A stretch of 64,000 bases of DNA from Phenylobacterium sp. Root1290 (GTDB lineage: Bacteria; Pseudomonadota; Alphaproteobacteria; Caulobacterales; Caulobacteraceae), in NCBI RefSeq assembly GCF_001425305.1, contig NZ_LMEE01000001.1, forward strand, positions 818,646 to 882,645. The letters run 5' to 3'. Positions 16,284 through 25,144 of the stretch are shown piece after piece. The notes beneath the pieces were generated by a model. The model was not told where the DNA came from and did no database searches. It worked only from the letters and a program-made list of their open reading frames with translations. The translations under genes and the position numbers were made by a program. The first letter of the stretch is position 1; each line of letters starts with the position of its first letter.

Positions 16284-17321
16284 ATGAGCACGCTTCGCAA
16301 ACCGGGCGACCTGATCGCCGCCGGGCTGGCGCCGCCCGAGCGGCTGCCGGAGCTTGAGCGCGTCGCCGCGCGCTACGCGCTGGCGATCACCCCGGACATG
16401 GCCGAGCTGATCGACCCCGGCGACGCCGCCGATCCCATCGCCCGCCAGCTGATGCCCAGCGAGGCGGAGCTGGAGATGCGGGCGGAAGAGAACCCCGATC
16501 CGGTCGGCGACTTCGCCTTCAGCCCGGTCGAGGGGATCGTCCACCGCTATCCCGACCGCGTGCTGCTGAAGCCGACCCACACCTGCGCGGTCTATTGCCG
16601 GTTCTGCTTCCGGCGCGAGATGGTCGGCCCCGAGGGGCTGTCGAACCTGACGGCGGCGCAACTGGACGCGGCCTTCGACTACATCGCGGGGCGGCCGGAG
16701 ATCTGGGAGGTCATCGTCACCGGCGGCGACCCGTTCGTGCTTTCGCCCCGGCGGCTGGCCGACATCTCCGCCCGGCTGGCGGCCATCGAGCATGTGAAGG
16801 TCGTCCGCTACCACACCCGCGTGCCGGTGGTGGACCCGGCGGCGGTGACCGAGGACCTGGCCGCCGCGCTCAAGTGCGAAGGCAAGGCGGTCTATGTCGC
16901 CCTGCACGCCAACCATCCGCGCGAGCTGACGCCCGCCGCCCGCGCCGCCTGCGCCCGCATCATCGACGCCGGCCTGCCGATGCTGAGCCAGACAGTGCTG
17001 CTGAAGGGCGTGAACGACGACGCCGAGACGCTGGGCGCGCTGATGCGCGGCTTCGTCGAGAACCGGATCAAGCCGTACTACCTGCACCAAGGCGACCTGG
17101 CGCCGGGCACCGCACACCTGCGCACCAGCATCGAGGACGGCCGCCGCCTGATGCGCGACCTGCGCGGCCGTTTCTCAGGCCTCTGCCAGCCGACCTACGT
17201 GCTCGACATCCCAGGCGGCCACGGCAAGGTCCCGGTCGGCCCCGACTATGTCGGCGAGGCGACAGTCGAGGACCCGAACGGGGTGCTCCACGCCTATCCG
17301 CCGCCAGCTCGATCAGACTAG
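16284..17321 (+). CDS. epmB: EF-P (R)-beta-lysine synthase, KamA-family radical SAM
   Basis: Radical SAM, PLP-dependent lysine 2,3-aminomutase homologue of 345 residues that makes (R)-beta-lysine for EF-P. The 4Fe-4S cluster site is C101-x3-C105-x2-C108 (HTCAVYCRFCFRRE). GGDPFVLSPRRL is the SAM/PLP region and DIPGGHGKVPVG holds the PLP lysine. It lacks the long extra regions of catabolic lysine aminomutases, and its position 44 bases after epmA argues strongly for EpmB. ATG 16284 fits the family N-terminus; the ribosome-binding site is weak. No epmC hydroxylase is visible. Confidence 0.92.
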   Translation: MSTLRKPGDLIAAGLAPPERLPELERVAARYALAITPDMAELIDPGDAADPIARQLMPSEAELEMRAEENPDPVGDFAFSPVEGIVHRYPDRVLLKPTHTCAVYCRFCFRREMVGPEGLSNLTAAQLDAAFDYIAGRPEIWEVIVTGGDPFVLSPRRLADISARLAAIEHVKVVRYHTRVPVVDPAAVTEDLAAALKCEGKAVYVALHANHPRELTPAARAACARIIDAGLPMLSQTVLLKGVNDDAETLGALMRGFVENRIKPYYLHQGDLAPGTAHLRTSIEDGRRLMRDLRGRFSGLCQPTYVLDIPGGHGKVPVGPDYVGEATVEDPNGVLHAYPPPARSD

Positions 17322-17333
17322 GCGGCCTAGCCG

Positions 17334-18953
17334 CTAGCCCTCTCCGGCGATACTCCGTGCGACGGCCTCGGCGACCTTGATGCCGTCGATGGAGGCCGAG
17401 AGGATTCCGCCGGCGTAGCCTGCGCCTTCGCCTGCGGGATAGAGGCCGGCGGTGTTGAGGCTCTGGAAGTCCTTGCCGCGGGTGATGCGGACCGGGGATG
17501 AGGTGCGGGTCTCGACGCCGGTGAGGATCGCGTCGGCGGCGTCGAAGCCGGGGATCTGGCGGGCGAAGGCCGGCAGGGCCTCGCGGATCGCCTCGATGGC
17601 GTAGTCCGGCAGGCAAGACGACAGATCGGTGGGCGTGACGCCGGGGCGGTAGGACGGGACGATCTCGCCAAGGCTGGTCGAGGCCTTGCCGGCCAGGAAG
17701 TCGCCGACCCGCTGGCCGGGCGCGGCATAGGTCTCGCCGCCCGCGACGAAGGCCTGGGATTCCCAGTGGCGCTGCAGGGCGATGCCGGCCAGCGGGTGGC
17801 CGGGATAGTCCTCGTCCGGGGTGATGCCGACGACGATGCCGGCATTGGCGTTCCGCTCGTTGCGGGAATACTGGCTCATGCCGTTGGTGACGACGCGGCC
17901 CGGCTCGGAGGCGGCGGCGACCACCGTGCCGCCCGGGCACATGCAGAAACTGTAGACCGTGCGGCCATTGGAACAGTGGTGCGAGAGACTGTAGGCCGCC
18001 GCGCCCAGGTCCTTATGCCCGGCGTTGGTCCCGAAGCGGGCGCGGTCGATCCAGGACTGCGGATGCTCGATACGGAATCCGAGCGAAAAGGGCTTGGCCT
18101 CGATGTGGACGCCACGGTCGTAGAGGGTGTGGAACGTGTCGCGGGCGCTGTGGCCCAGGGCCAGGACCACGTGGTCGGCCTCGATGTAGCCGCCGTCCTG
18201 CAGGTGCAGGCCGCGGATACGGCGCTGGCCGCCATCCTCGACGATGTCGAAGTCCTCGACCTTGTGCTGGAAGCGGTACTCGCCGCCGAGGCTCTCGACC
18301 TTCTCGCGCATCGCCTCGACCATGGTCACAAGGCGGAAGGTGCCGACGTGGGGGTGGGCCTCGGTGAGGATCTCGGGCGGCGCGCCGGCCTCGACGAACT
18401 CGGTCAGCACCTTGCGGCTGAGGAATCGCGGGTCCTTGACCTGGCTGTAGAGCTTGCCGTCGGAGAAGGTGCCGGCCCCGCCCTCCCCGAACTGGACGTT
18501 GGACTCCGGGTGCAGCTTGCTGCGCCGCCAGAGGTCCCAGGTGTCCTTGGTGCGTTCGCGCACGACCTTGCCGCGGTCGAGAATGATCGGCTTGAAGCCC
18601 ATCTCGGCCAGGATCAGGCCCGCGAACAGGCCGCAGGGACCAGCGCCGATGACCACCGGGCGCCTGGCGAGGCCCGCCGGCGCAGCGGCGACCTGACGAT
18701 AGGCCATGTCCGGGGTCGGCTGGACGTTGCGGTCGCCGGCATGGCGAGCCAGCACCGCGGCCTCGTCGGTCACCACGACATCGACCGTGTAGACCATCAG
18801 GATCGCCGCCTTGCGACGCGCGTCGTTGGCGCGGCGGAAGACCGCGAACGAAATCAATTCGTCCTCAGGCCCGGCCAGCTTGGCGAGGACCGCGGCGTGG
18901 AGGTCTTCCTCGGGGTGGCCGAGGGGCAGCTTGATTTCGGTCAGGCGCAGCAT
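17334..18953 (-). CDS. FAD-dependent dehydrogenase, COG2509 family
   Basis: Cytosolic flavoprotein of 539 residues. After an N-terminal alpha/beta domain of about 100 residues comes the FAD motif VVIGAGPCGLFAGLILAEMG, then QFGEGGAGTFSDGKLYSQV, VVLALGHSARDTF and a C-terminal GAGYAGGILSASIDGIKVAE that closes over the flavin. The pattern FGEGGAGTFSDGKL is typical of COG2509, a widespread family whose physiological substrate is unsettled. It stands alone, convergent with epmB. Confidence 0.88.
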   Translation of the reverse strand: MLRLTEIKLPLGHPEEDLHAAVLAKLAGPEDELISFAVFRRANDARRKAAILMVYTVDVVVTDEAAVLARHAGDRNVQPTPDMAYRQVAAAPAGLARRPVVIGAGPCGLFAGLILAEMGFKPIILDRGKVVRERTKDTWDLWRRSKLHPESNVQFGEGGAGTFSDGKLYSQVKDPRFLSRKVLTEFVEAGAPPEILTEAHPHVGTFRLVTMVEAMREKVESLGGEYRFQHKVEDFDIVEDGGQRRIRGLHLQDGGYIEADHVVLALGHSARDTFHTLYDRGVHIEAKPFSLGFRIEHPQSWIDRARFGTNAGHKDLGAAAYSLSHHCSNGRTVYSFCMCPGGTVVAAASEPGRVVTNGMSQYSRNERNANAGIVVGITPDEDYPGHPLAGIALQRHWESQAFVAGGETYAAPGQRVGDFLAGKASTSLGEIVPSYRPGVTPTDLSSCLPDYAIEAIREALPAFARQIPGFDAADAILTGVETRTSSPVRITRGKDFQSLNTAGLYPAGEGAGYAGGILSASIDGIKVAEAVARSIAGEG

Positions 18954-18989
18954 CGGGGGCTTTTAGCCGGTCTGGCCAAGGATGACAGC

Positions 18990-19775
18990 CTACTCCCCCA
19001 CCGGCACCGTGTAGTTCAGCGCTAGCCGGCCGCCGTCAGGATAGATGGTCTGGCCGGTCATGTAGGAGGCGTCGTCGCTGGCCAGGAAGACGGCGACGCG
19101 GCCGATCTCGTCGGCCTCGCCGAAACGCCCCAGCGGGGTGCGCTGGAGCACGCGGCGGCGGGCGGCGTCATCGGCCATCACCCCCTGGAGGATGTCGGTG
19201 ACGATGGTGCCGGGACCGATGGCGTTCACGCGCACGCCGTGGGGGGCGAGCCCCAGGGCCATGGCCTTGGTCAGTTGGGCCAGGCCGCCTTTCGAGGCGA
19301 CGTAGGCGAGCTGGCCGGGGATGGCGAGCACGGCGTTGATCGACGACATGTTGATGATCGAGCCGCGGATCTTGGCGTCGACCATGTGCCGCGCCACGGT
19401 CTGGCCGACCACGAACGGCGCGCGCAGATTGACCGCCATGACCCGGTCGAAGTCCTCGAGCTCGGCGTCGAGGATGTCGCCGGGCGCCAGGATGCCGGCG
19501 TTGTTGACCAGCACGTCGATCCGTCCGAGCAGCGCGGCCGCGCGGATCACCGCCTTGCGCGCCGCCTCGGCGTCGGCGAGGTCGCAGGCCAGGGCGTGGA
19601 CGGTGCGGCCGCTGGCCTTGGCGAGGTCTTCGGCGGCCGCGGTGACCCGCGCCTCATCGAGATCCAGGAGGACAAGGTCGCAGCCTTCGGCGGCGAAGGC
19701 GCGGGCGCAGCCCAGGCCGATCCCGCCAGCTGCGCCGGTGATGAGCGCCGCGCGCCCCGCGAGCCGGCCGCTCAC
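18990..19775 (-). CDS. Short-chain dehydrogenase/reductase
   Basis: Classical SDR of 261 residues using NAD(P). The cofactor motif is LITGAAGGIGLGCARAFA (TGxxxGxG), then VNNAGILAPGDI, the catalytic Ser in IINMSSINAV and the YxxxK pair in AYVASKGGLAQL. C-terminal GQTIYPDGGRLALNY is typical of 3-oxoacyl-ACP-reductase-like members. GTG 19775 gives a GTGA overlap with the upstream glyoxalase stop; a GTG 3 bases earlier is the alternative. Substrate unknown; coupling to glyoxalase I hints at carbonyl detoxification, but that is only inference. Confidence 0.9.
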   Translation of the reverse strand: MSGRLAGRAALITGAAGGIGLGCARAFAAEGCDLVLLDLDEARVTAAAEDLAKASGRTVHALACDLADAEAARKAVIRAAALLGRIDVLVNNAGILAPGDILDAELEDFDRVMAVNLRAPFVVGQTVARHMVDAKIRGSIINMSSINAVLAIPGQLAYVASKGGLAQLTKAMALGLAPHGVRVNAIGPGTIVTDILQGVMADDAARRRVLQRTPLGRFGEADEIGRVAVFLASDDASYMTGQTIYPDGGRLALNYTVPVGE

Positions 19776-20212
19776 CACGCCCCCGTATTCGGCATGGAGG
19801 CCCAGGGCTCGGCCGGGGCCTTGCGCTCGCCGGCCTGCAGCAGCTCGATCGAGATGCCGTCGGGCGAACGCACGAAGGCCATGTGGCCATCCCGGGGCGG
19901 ACGGTTGATGGTCACGCCGCCGTCGGCCAGGCGCTGGCAGACCGCGTAGATGTCGTCGACCGCGTAGGCCAGGTGCCCGAAATTGCGGCCGCCCTGATAA
20001 TCCTCAGGGTCCCAGTTGTAGGTCAGCTCGACCATCGGCGCCTTGCTGGCCAGGGCGGCTTCGCGGTCCTCCGGCGCGCAGAGGAAGACGAGGGAGAATC
20101 GCCCGCCCTGGCTCTCTGAACGGGAAACTTCGACCAGGCCGAGCTTGTCGCAATAGAAGTCCAGCGAGGCATCGAGGTCTGCGACCCGGACCATGGTGTG
20201 CAGGTATTTCAC
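19772..20212 (-). CDS. gloA: Glyoxalase I (lactoylglutathione lyase)
   Basis: VOC-fold metalloenzyme converting the methylglyoxal-glutathione hemithioacetal to S-lactoylglutathione. With GTG 20212 as start the product is 146 residues and the four metal ligands fall at H5, E62, H80 and E123, the family spacing; AAGGA lies 10 bases upstream. The segments LDFYCDKLGLVEVSR and NFGHLAYAVDDIYAVCQRL are typical of GloA. An ATG 24 bases further upstream would bury the ribosome-binding site inside the gene. The SDR gene follows with a 4-base overlap. The 252 bases upstream hold no gene I can support. Confidence 0.9.
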   Translation of the reverse strand: MKYLHTMVRVADLDASLDFYCDKLGLVEVSRSESQGGRFSLVFLCAPEDREAALASKAPMVELTYNWDPEDYQGGRNFGHLAYAVDDIYAVCQRLADGGVTINRPPRDGHMAFVRSPDGISIELLQAGERKAPAEPWASMPNTGAW

Positions 20213-20464
20213 GGCGGCGTACTTTCCTTGCAGCAATCGGATATTGGCGCGAGGGCAGCGTTAAAGAGCAAGCAAGGCCATGCTGCAATCATGCGGCGCC
20301 GGGGGCACATTATCCGTCCTTGACGCTGTCTGTCCGCGATTTCATTTGCAGTCGCAGAACGGTGGCATCAGAAGACACTACAACCTAATTTTTGCGGCCC
20401 GGGCGTACGACTGCGATTCAAATGCGGTCGCGACTTCGTTGCTGCCCGGGGGGGAAACAGCGGG

Positions 20465-21532
20465 ATGCGAGTAAAGTCTCAGTATCTGTTTGTGATTGCG
20501 GTGCTGGTGGTGCTGGTCCTGGCCTTCACCGTCGGCACGGTGATGAGCCGCATGGCCAAGGCCGGCAAGGCTGAGGCCAAGACCACCGACGCCGAGGCCA
20601 TGCCCACGGTGCAGGCCGTGCTGACGCCGGAAGCGCCGCACGAGTACGCCGTCGTCATCCGTGGGCGGACGGAAGCAGCCCGCAGCGTCATCGTCCGTTC
20701 CGAGACCGCCGGAGTCGTCGCCGCCACCCCCGCCACCGAGGGCTCGTTCGTGCGCCGGGGCGCCGTGCTCTGCCGACTGAACATCGACGCGCGCCAGGCG
20801 ACCCTGGACCAGGCCCGCGCCAACCTGCGTTCGCGCCAGCTGCAGCAGAAGGCCTCGGCCGACCTGGCCGCCAAGGGCTACCGCTCGCAGACCCAGGTGC
20901 TGCAGGACCAGGCCAACCTGGACAGCGCCGCCGCGACGGTGCGCCAGGCCGAGCTGGGCGTCGAGCAGATGAGCATCCGCGCGCCGTTCGACGGCGTGTT
21001 CGACAAGCGCGACGCCGAAATCGGATCGTATCTGTCGCCCGGCCAGCCGTGCGGGACGATGATCGAGCTGAACCCGCTGCTGATCGTCGGCGACCTGCCG
21101 GAGACCGACGCCTCGAAGGTGAAGATCGGCGCGCCGGCGAGCGCGCAACTGACCTCCGGCGAGACGCTGAACGGCAAGGTCCGCTACGCGGCCCGCGAGG
21201 CCGACGCGCAGACCCGCACCTATCGCATCGAGATCACCACCGCGAACCCTCAGATGACCCGTTCGGGACTGTCGGCGTCGGTACGGATCAACTCCGGGTC
21301 CGGGCCGGCCCACCTGGTCCCGCTGTCGGCGCTGGTGCTTGACGCCGCCGGCCGTCAGGGCGTGCGCTACGTCCTGGCCGACAACAAGGTGGCCTTCGCC
21401 CCGGTCAAGGTGCTGGAAGAGACGCCCAAGGGCATCTGGGTGAGCGGCCTGCAAGGCCCCGTTCGCGTGATCACCGTCGGCCAGTCGTACGTGGCCGAGG
21501 GTCAAAAGGTTCGAGTGGCCGCGGCGCGCTAG
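20465..21532 (+). CDS. RND efflux periplasmic adaptor (membrane fusion protein)
   Basis: HlyD/AcrA-type adaptor of 355 residues linking an RND pump to an outer-membrane channel. An uncleaved N-terminal helix (YLFVIAVLVVLVLAFTVGTV) anchors it. It has the lipoyl halves (VRSETAGVVAATPATEGSFVRRG and ELGVEQMSIRAPFDGVFDKRDAEIGSYL), a short alpha-hairpin (about 110-160) and the beta-barrel/MPD region. The permease follows 31 bases later. Upstream, a TTGACG at 20320 could be a -35 element, but no matching -10 is convincing, and no local regulator is present. Confidence 0.92.
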   Translation: MRVKSQYLFVIAVLVVLVLAFTVGTVMSRMAKAGKAEAKTTDAEAMPTVQAVLTPEAPHEYAVVIRGRTEAARSVIVRSETAGVVAATPATEGSFVRRGAVLCRLNIDARQATLDQARANLRSRQLQQKASADLAAKGYRSQTQVLQDQANLDSAAATVRQAELGVEQMSIRAPFDGVFDKRDAEIGSYLSPGQPCGTMIELNPLLIVGDLPETDASKVKIGAPASAQLTSGETLNGKVRYAAREADAQTRTYRIEITTANPQMTRSGLSASVRINSGSGPAHLVPLSALVLDAAGRQGVRYVLADNKVAFAPVKVLEETPKGIWVSGLQGPVRVITVGQSYVAEGQKVRVAAAR

Positions 21533-21563
21533 GCGCGCCCCTGCTCATCAGGAGACGACGCGT

Positions 21564-24500
21564 ATGATCGGACCTCTGATCGACGGCGCGATCAAGCGGC
21601 GCAAGGTGGTGCTGGCCGTCACCCTGATCGCCAGCCTGTTCGGCTTTTTCGCCTATCTGTCGATGCCGCGGGAATCCAACCCGAACATCGACTTCCCGTT
21701 CATCGCGGTGGTGGTGCCCTATCCCGGCGTCAGTCCCGAGGACGCCGAGCGGCTGCTCGTGCGGCCGCTGGAGACCGAGCTGCAGACGATCGAGGGCGTC
21801 AAGGAGATGAACGCGGTCGCCCGCCAGAGCATGGCGATCGTGAACCTGGAATTCGAGGCCGACTTCGACAAGGACAAGGCCCTGGCCGAGGTCCGCGCCA
21901 AGGTCGACCTGGCGCGCGGCAAGTTCCCGCCCGACGCCGAGGAGCCGATCATCGAGGAGGCCAACGCCTCCGGCGAGCCGATCATCGGCATCGTGCTGTC
22001 CGGCGGCGCGCCGGAACGGACTCTGTTCCAGATCTCGCGCAGCCTGCAGGACCGCCTGGAAAGCACGCCTGGCGTGCTGGAGGTCTACCTCAACGGCGGC
22101 CGCGAGGAGCTGCTGGAAGTCACCATCGACCCGGTGCGCATGGAGGCGGCCAACGTCTCGCCCGGCGAGCTGGCGCAGGTGATCGGCCGCAACAACCAGC
22201 TGGTGCCCGCCGGCAACCTGGAATCCGGGACCGGCAAGTTCGCGGTCAAGGTGCCCGGCGTGGTCAACCAGCCCGCCGACATCCTGGCGCTGCCGATCAA
22301 GAAGAACGGCGACCGGCTGATCACGGTCGGCGACATCGGCGACGTGCGCCGGACCTTCAAGGAAGCCAACTACATCACCCGCTTCAACGGCCAGCCGGCT
22401 TTCTCGGTGGACGTCGCCAAGCGCTCGGGGGCCAACATCCTCGACACCGTGAAGGAGGTCCGCAAGGTCGTCGCCGAGGAGCAGAAGCGCTGGCCCGAGA
22501 CGGTCGAGGTCTCCTACATCTTCGACGAAAGCGACTTCATCGGCCGCACCCTGGTGGTGCTGGAGAGCGGGCTGCTGATCGCCACCATCCTGGTGATGCT
22601 GATCATCGTGGCGACACTGGGCATCCGCCAGGGCCTGATGGTCGGGGCGGCGATCCCGGCCTGCTTCATGCTGGCCTTCCTGATGCTCAACGCCATGGGC
22701 GTGACGCTGAACCAGATGGTCATGTTCGGCCTGGTGCTGGCGGTCGGCATCCTGGTCGACGGCGGCATCGTGGTGGTGGAGTACGCCGACCGGAAGATGG
22801 CCGAGGGCATGTCGAAGGAAGAGGCCTTCGCCGCAGCCGGCAAGCGCATGTTCTGGCCGGTGCTGAACGGCACGCTGACGACGCTCTGCGCCTTCCTGCC
22901 TTTCCTGTTCTGGAACTCGATCCCCGGCAAGTTCATGAGCTTCCTGCCCATGACGCTGTTCTATGTGCTGGGCGCCTCGATCTTCATCGCGCTGATCTTC
23001 ACCCCTGCCCTGGGTTCGATCTTCGGGCGCAAGGCTGCGGTCGACGAGGCGCACCTGATCGAGATCGAGAAGTCCGAGCGCGGCGACCCGCGCGAGATGA
23101 CCGGCTTCATGGGCTGGTACGCGCGCACCGTCGCGGCCCTTGGCCGGCACCCGACCACGACGATGTTCGCCACCCTGGCGGTGATCATCCTGGTGGTCCT
23201 CGCCTTCCGGCTGGAGAACAAGCCGACCGAGTTCTTCCTGCAGCAGGATCCGGAGTACGTGTCGGTCTACGTCAAGGCGCGGGGAAACCTGTCGCCGCAG
23301 GCGCAGGACGAGCTGGTCCGTCAGGTGGAGAACCGGCTGATCGGCCAGAAGGGCGTGAACTCGATCTTCGTCCGGTCGGGCACGGCCAGCCCCGGCGGCG
23401 GTCCAAACGCCATCCCGAACGACACCATCGGCCGGATCAGCCTCGACTTCGTAGACTACGAGGACCGGCTTGAGCTTGGCCTGGTCGGCAAGGACATCGC
23501 CAACGAGGTGCGCAAGCGCGTCGCCAACATTCCCGGCATCGAGGTCGAGGTGCGCGAGCCGCAAGGCGGGCCGCCGACCGGCAAGGACGTGCAGGTCGAA
23601 CTGCGTAGCCAGGACCCGGTGGCGTTGAACAAGGCCGCGGACATCGTGAAGGCCAAGCTGGCCGCCGACCGGCAGCTGCACGAGCTGGAAGACAACCGGA
23701 CTTCGCCTGGGATCGAGTGGAACATGACCGTCGACCGCGAGGCCGCCGGCCGCTACGGCGTCGACGTGCTGACCGTCGGACAGGCGATCCAGTTCGTCAC
23801 CGGCGGGGTGCTGGTCGGCCGCTTCCGGCCCGACGACGCCGACGACGAGCTCGACATCCGGGTCCGCTTCCCGCCCGAGAGTCGCAATGTGGCGGCGTTC
23901 GACACCCTGAAGATCCCGACGCAGTTCGGCCCGGTGCCGGCCAGCTACTTCATCAAGCTGTCCCCGGCCCAGCAGGTGACGACGATCCAGCGCCGTGACA
24001 GCCAGCGCCTGGCGGTCATCCAGGCCAACGCCATCGAGGGCGTCGCCGCCAGCCACAAGATCTCCGAGCTGCGGCCCTGGCTGGAGCAGGCGAACATCGA
24101 CCCGAACGTGCGCTGGAAGTTCACCGGCGCCGACGAGGAGGGCCAGGAGGCGGCGAAGTTCTTCGTGGTCGCCATGGCCGTCTCGCTGTTCCTGATGGGC
24201 GTGATCCTGCTCTGGCAGTTCAACTCGTACTACGGCGTGCTGGTCACGCTGTCGGCGGTGGCGCTGTCGACGGTGGGCGTGCTGCTGGGCGTGGTCGTCA
24301 ACATCCACCACACCTTCGACTACATCTCGGTGATCATGCTGGGGACCGGGGTCGTGGCCCTGGCCGGGGTCGTGGTCGGGCACAACATCGTGCTGGTCGA
24401 CACCTACTACCAGCTGCGGCGGGCGGGCTTCGCGGCCGACGATGCGGCCGTGCGAGCGGCGACCCAGCGGTTCCGGCCGGTGATGCTGACGACCCTGGTG

Positions 24501-24797
24501 ACGGTCGTGGGCCTGCTGCCGCTGATGTTCCAGCTGCACCCGAACTTCCACGGGCTGCACATGGAGTACAAGGCGCCCGGCTCGGAGTGGTGGGTCCAGC
24601 TGTCGGCCGCGGTCGTCTGGGGGCTGTCGTTCGCGACGCTGCTGACGCTGATCCTGACGCCGGTGATGCTGGCCGCCCCGAAGGTCTATTCCGAGCGGTT
24701 CGGCGGGTTGAGCCAACGCCTGGGCCTGAACAAGCACAAGCGGCGCGCGTCGGAGACCCTGGCCTCCGACCGCGACGTGCCCAAGGCGGCCGAGTGA
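21564..24797 (+). CDS. RND efflux permease (AcrB/HAE1-like)
   Basis: Inner-membrane proton-driven pump of 1077 residues with twelve helices and two large periplasmic loops. The N-terminus IKRRKVVLAVTLIASLFGFFAYLSMPRESNP and the phrase VPYPGVSPEDAERLLVRPLE are characteristic. In TM4 the usual two adjacent aspartates are reduced to one (GILVDGGIVVVEYADR). AGGAG 9 bases before ATG 21564 supports the start. It forms a two-gene operon with the adaptor; no TolC-type gene follows, so the outer channel must be encoded elsewhere. The drug or lipid substrate is unknown. Confidence 0.93.
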   Translation: MIGPLIDGAIKRRKVVLAVTLIASLFGFFAYLSMPRESNPNIDFPFIAVVVPYPGVSPEDAERLLVRPLETELQTIEGVKEMNAVARQSMAIVNLEFEADFDKDKALAEVRAKVDLARGKFPPDAEEPIIEEANASGEPIIGIVLSGGAPERTLFQISRSLQDRLESTPGVLEVYLNGGREELLEVTIDPVRMEAANVSPGELAQVIGRNNQLVPAGNLESGTGKFAVKVPGVVNQPADILALPIKKNGDRLITVGDIGDVRRTFKEANYITRFNGQPAFSVDVAKRSGANILDTVKEVRKVVAEEQKRWPETVEVSYIFDESDFIGRTLVVLESGLLIATILVMLIIVATLGIRQGLMVGAAIPACFMLAFLMLNAMGVTLNQMVMFGLVLAVGILVDGGIVVVEYADRKMAEGMSKEEAFAAAGKRMFWPVLNGTLTTLCAFLPFLFWNSIPGKFMSFLPMTLFYVLGASIFIALIFTPALGSIFGRKAAVDEAHLIEIEKSERGDPREMTGFMGWYARTVAALGRHPTTTMFATLAVIILVVLAFRLENKPTEFFLQQDPEYVSVYVKARGNLSPQAQDELVRQVENRLIGQKGVNSIFVRSGTASPGGGPNAIPNDTIGRISLDFVDYEDRLELGLVGKDIANEVRKRVANIPGIEVEVREPQGGPPTGKDVQVELRSQDPVALNKAADIVKAKLAADRQLHELEDNRTSPGIEWNMTVDREAAGRYGVDVLTVGQAIQFVTGGVLVGRFRPDDADDELDIRVRFPPESRNVAAFDTLKIPTQFGPVPASYFIKLSPAQQVTTIQRRDSQRLAVIQANAIEGVAASHKISELRPWLEQANIDPNVRWKFTGADEEGQEAAKFFVVAMAVSLFLMGVILLWQFNSYYGVLVTLSAVALSTVGVLLGVVVNIHHTFDYISVIMLGTGVVALAGVVVGHNIVLVDTYYQLRRAGFAADDAAVRAATQRFRPVMLTTLVTVVGLLPLMFQLHPNFHGLHMEYKAPGSEWWVQLSAAVVWGLSFATLLTLILTPVMLAAPKVYSERFGGLSQRLGLNKHKRRASETLASDRDVPKAAE

Positions 24798-24798
24798 G

Positions 24799-25089
24799 CT
24801 AGGCCTCGCGCGCCAGCCGGCGACGGTTGGCGCGGACCTTGCGCCGATAGAGGGCGACGGCCTTGGCCGGGCCGGCGTGCGGCGAGCCGCTCATGGCGCC
24901 GAGCGCCAGCTGGGTCTGGGCGGCCATGGCGGCGGACACCTTCTCGGCGACCATCCGCTGCGCCTCGGCGGCGGCCCCTGACCCGCCCCCGGCCAGCTTC
25001 ATCATGCGCAGCGCCACGACCTGGCTGGACTCGGCGCCGAGCCAGAAGGTGTCGATCGACAGCTTCAGCCAGGGATTGGGATTGAACAT
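24799..25089 (-). CDS. Small protein of unknown function, phasin-like pattern
   Basis: 96 residues from ATG 25089 (a longer in-frame extension lacks any plausible signal). It begins MFNPNPWLKLSIDTFWLGAESSQVVALRMMKLAGG and ends in a very basic tail (YRRKVRANRRRLAREA). The central helix, rich in Ala, Gln and Met, resembles the amphipathic helices of phasin-type polyhydroxyalkanoate granule proteins, but this is weak similarity by eye. It is convergent with the RND permease with one base between stops. Confidence 0.6.
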   Translation of the reverse strand: MFNPNPWLKLSIDTFWLGAESSQVVALRMMKLAGGGSGAAAEAQRMVAEKVSAAMAAQTQLALGAMSGSPHAGPAKAVALYRRKVRANRRRLAREA

Positions 25090-25144
25090 GGGGACTCGCC
25101 CTCGGTGTCTGGGCCGCGACCCTAGACCCTGCGGATAGGGCGCG

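Noticed and set aside
20213..20464. A 64-codon ORF in the gap before the RND adaptor
   Set aside because: No ribosome-binding site, no recognisable sequence, and it overlaps the adaptor start; the gap more likely holds the promoter.
21471..24737. A 1088-codon open frame on the minus strand opposite the RND permease
   Set aside because: Its translation is low-complexity (His, Gln, Asp, Arg, Val rich) with no domain; it is the antisense shadow expected over a long high-GC gene. The same applies to long minus frames over 4800-6410 and 45017-47869 and plus frames over 29155-30705 and 59771-62002.
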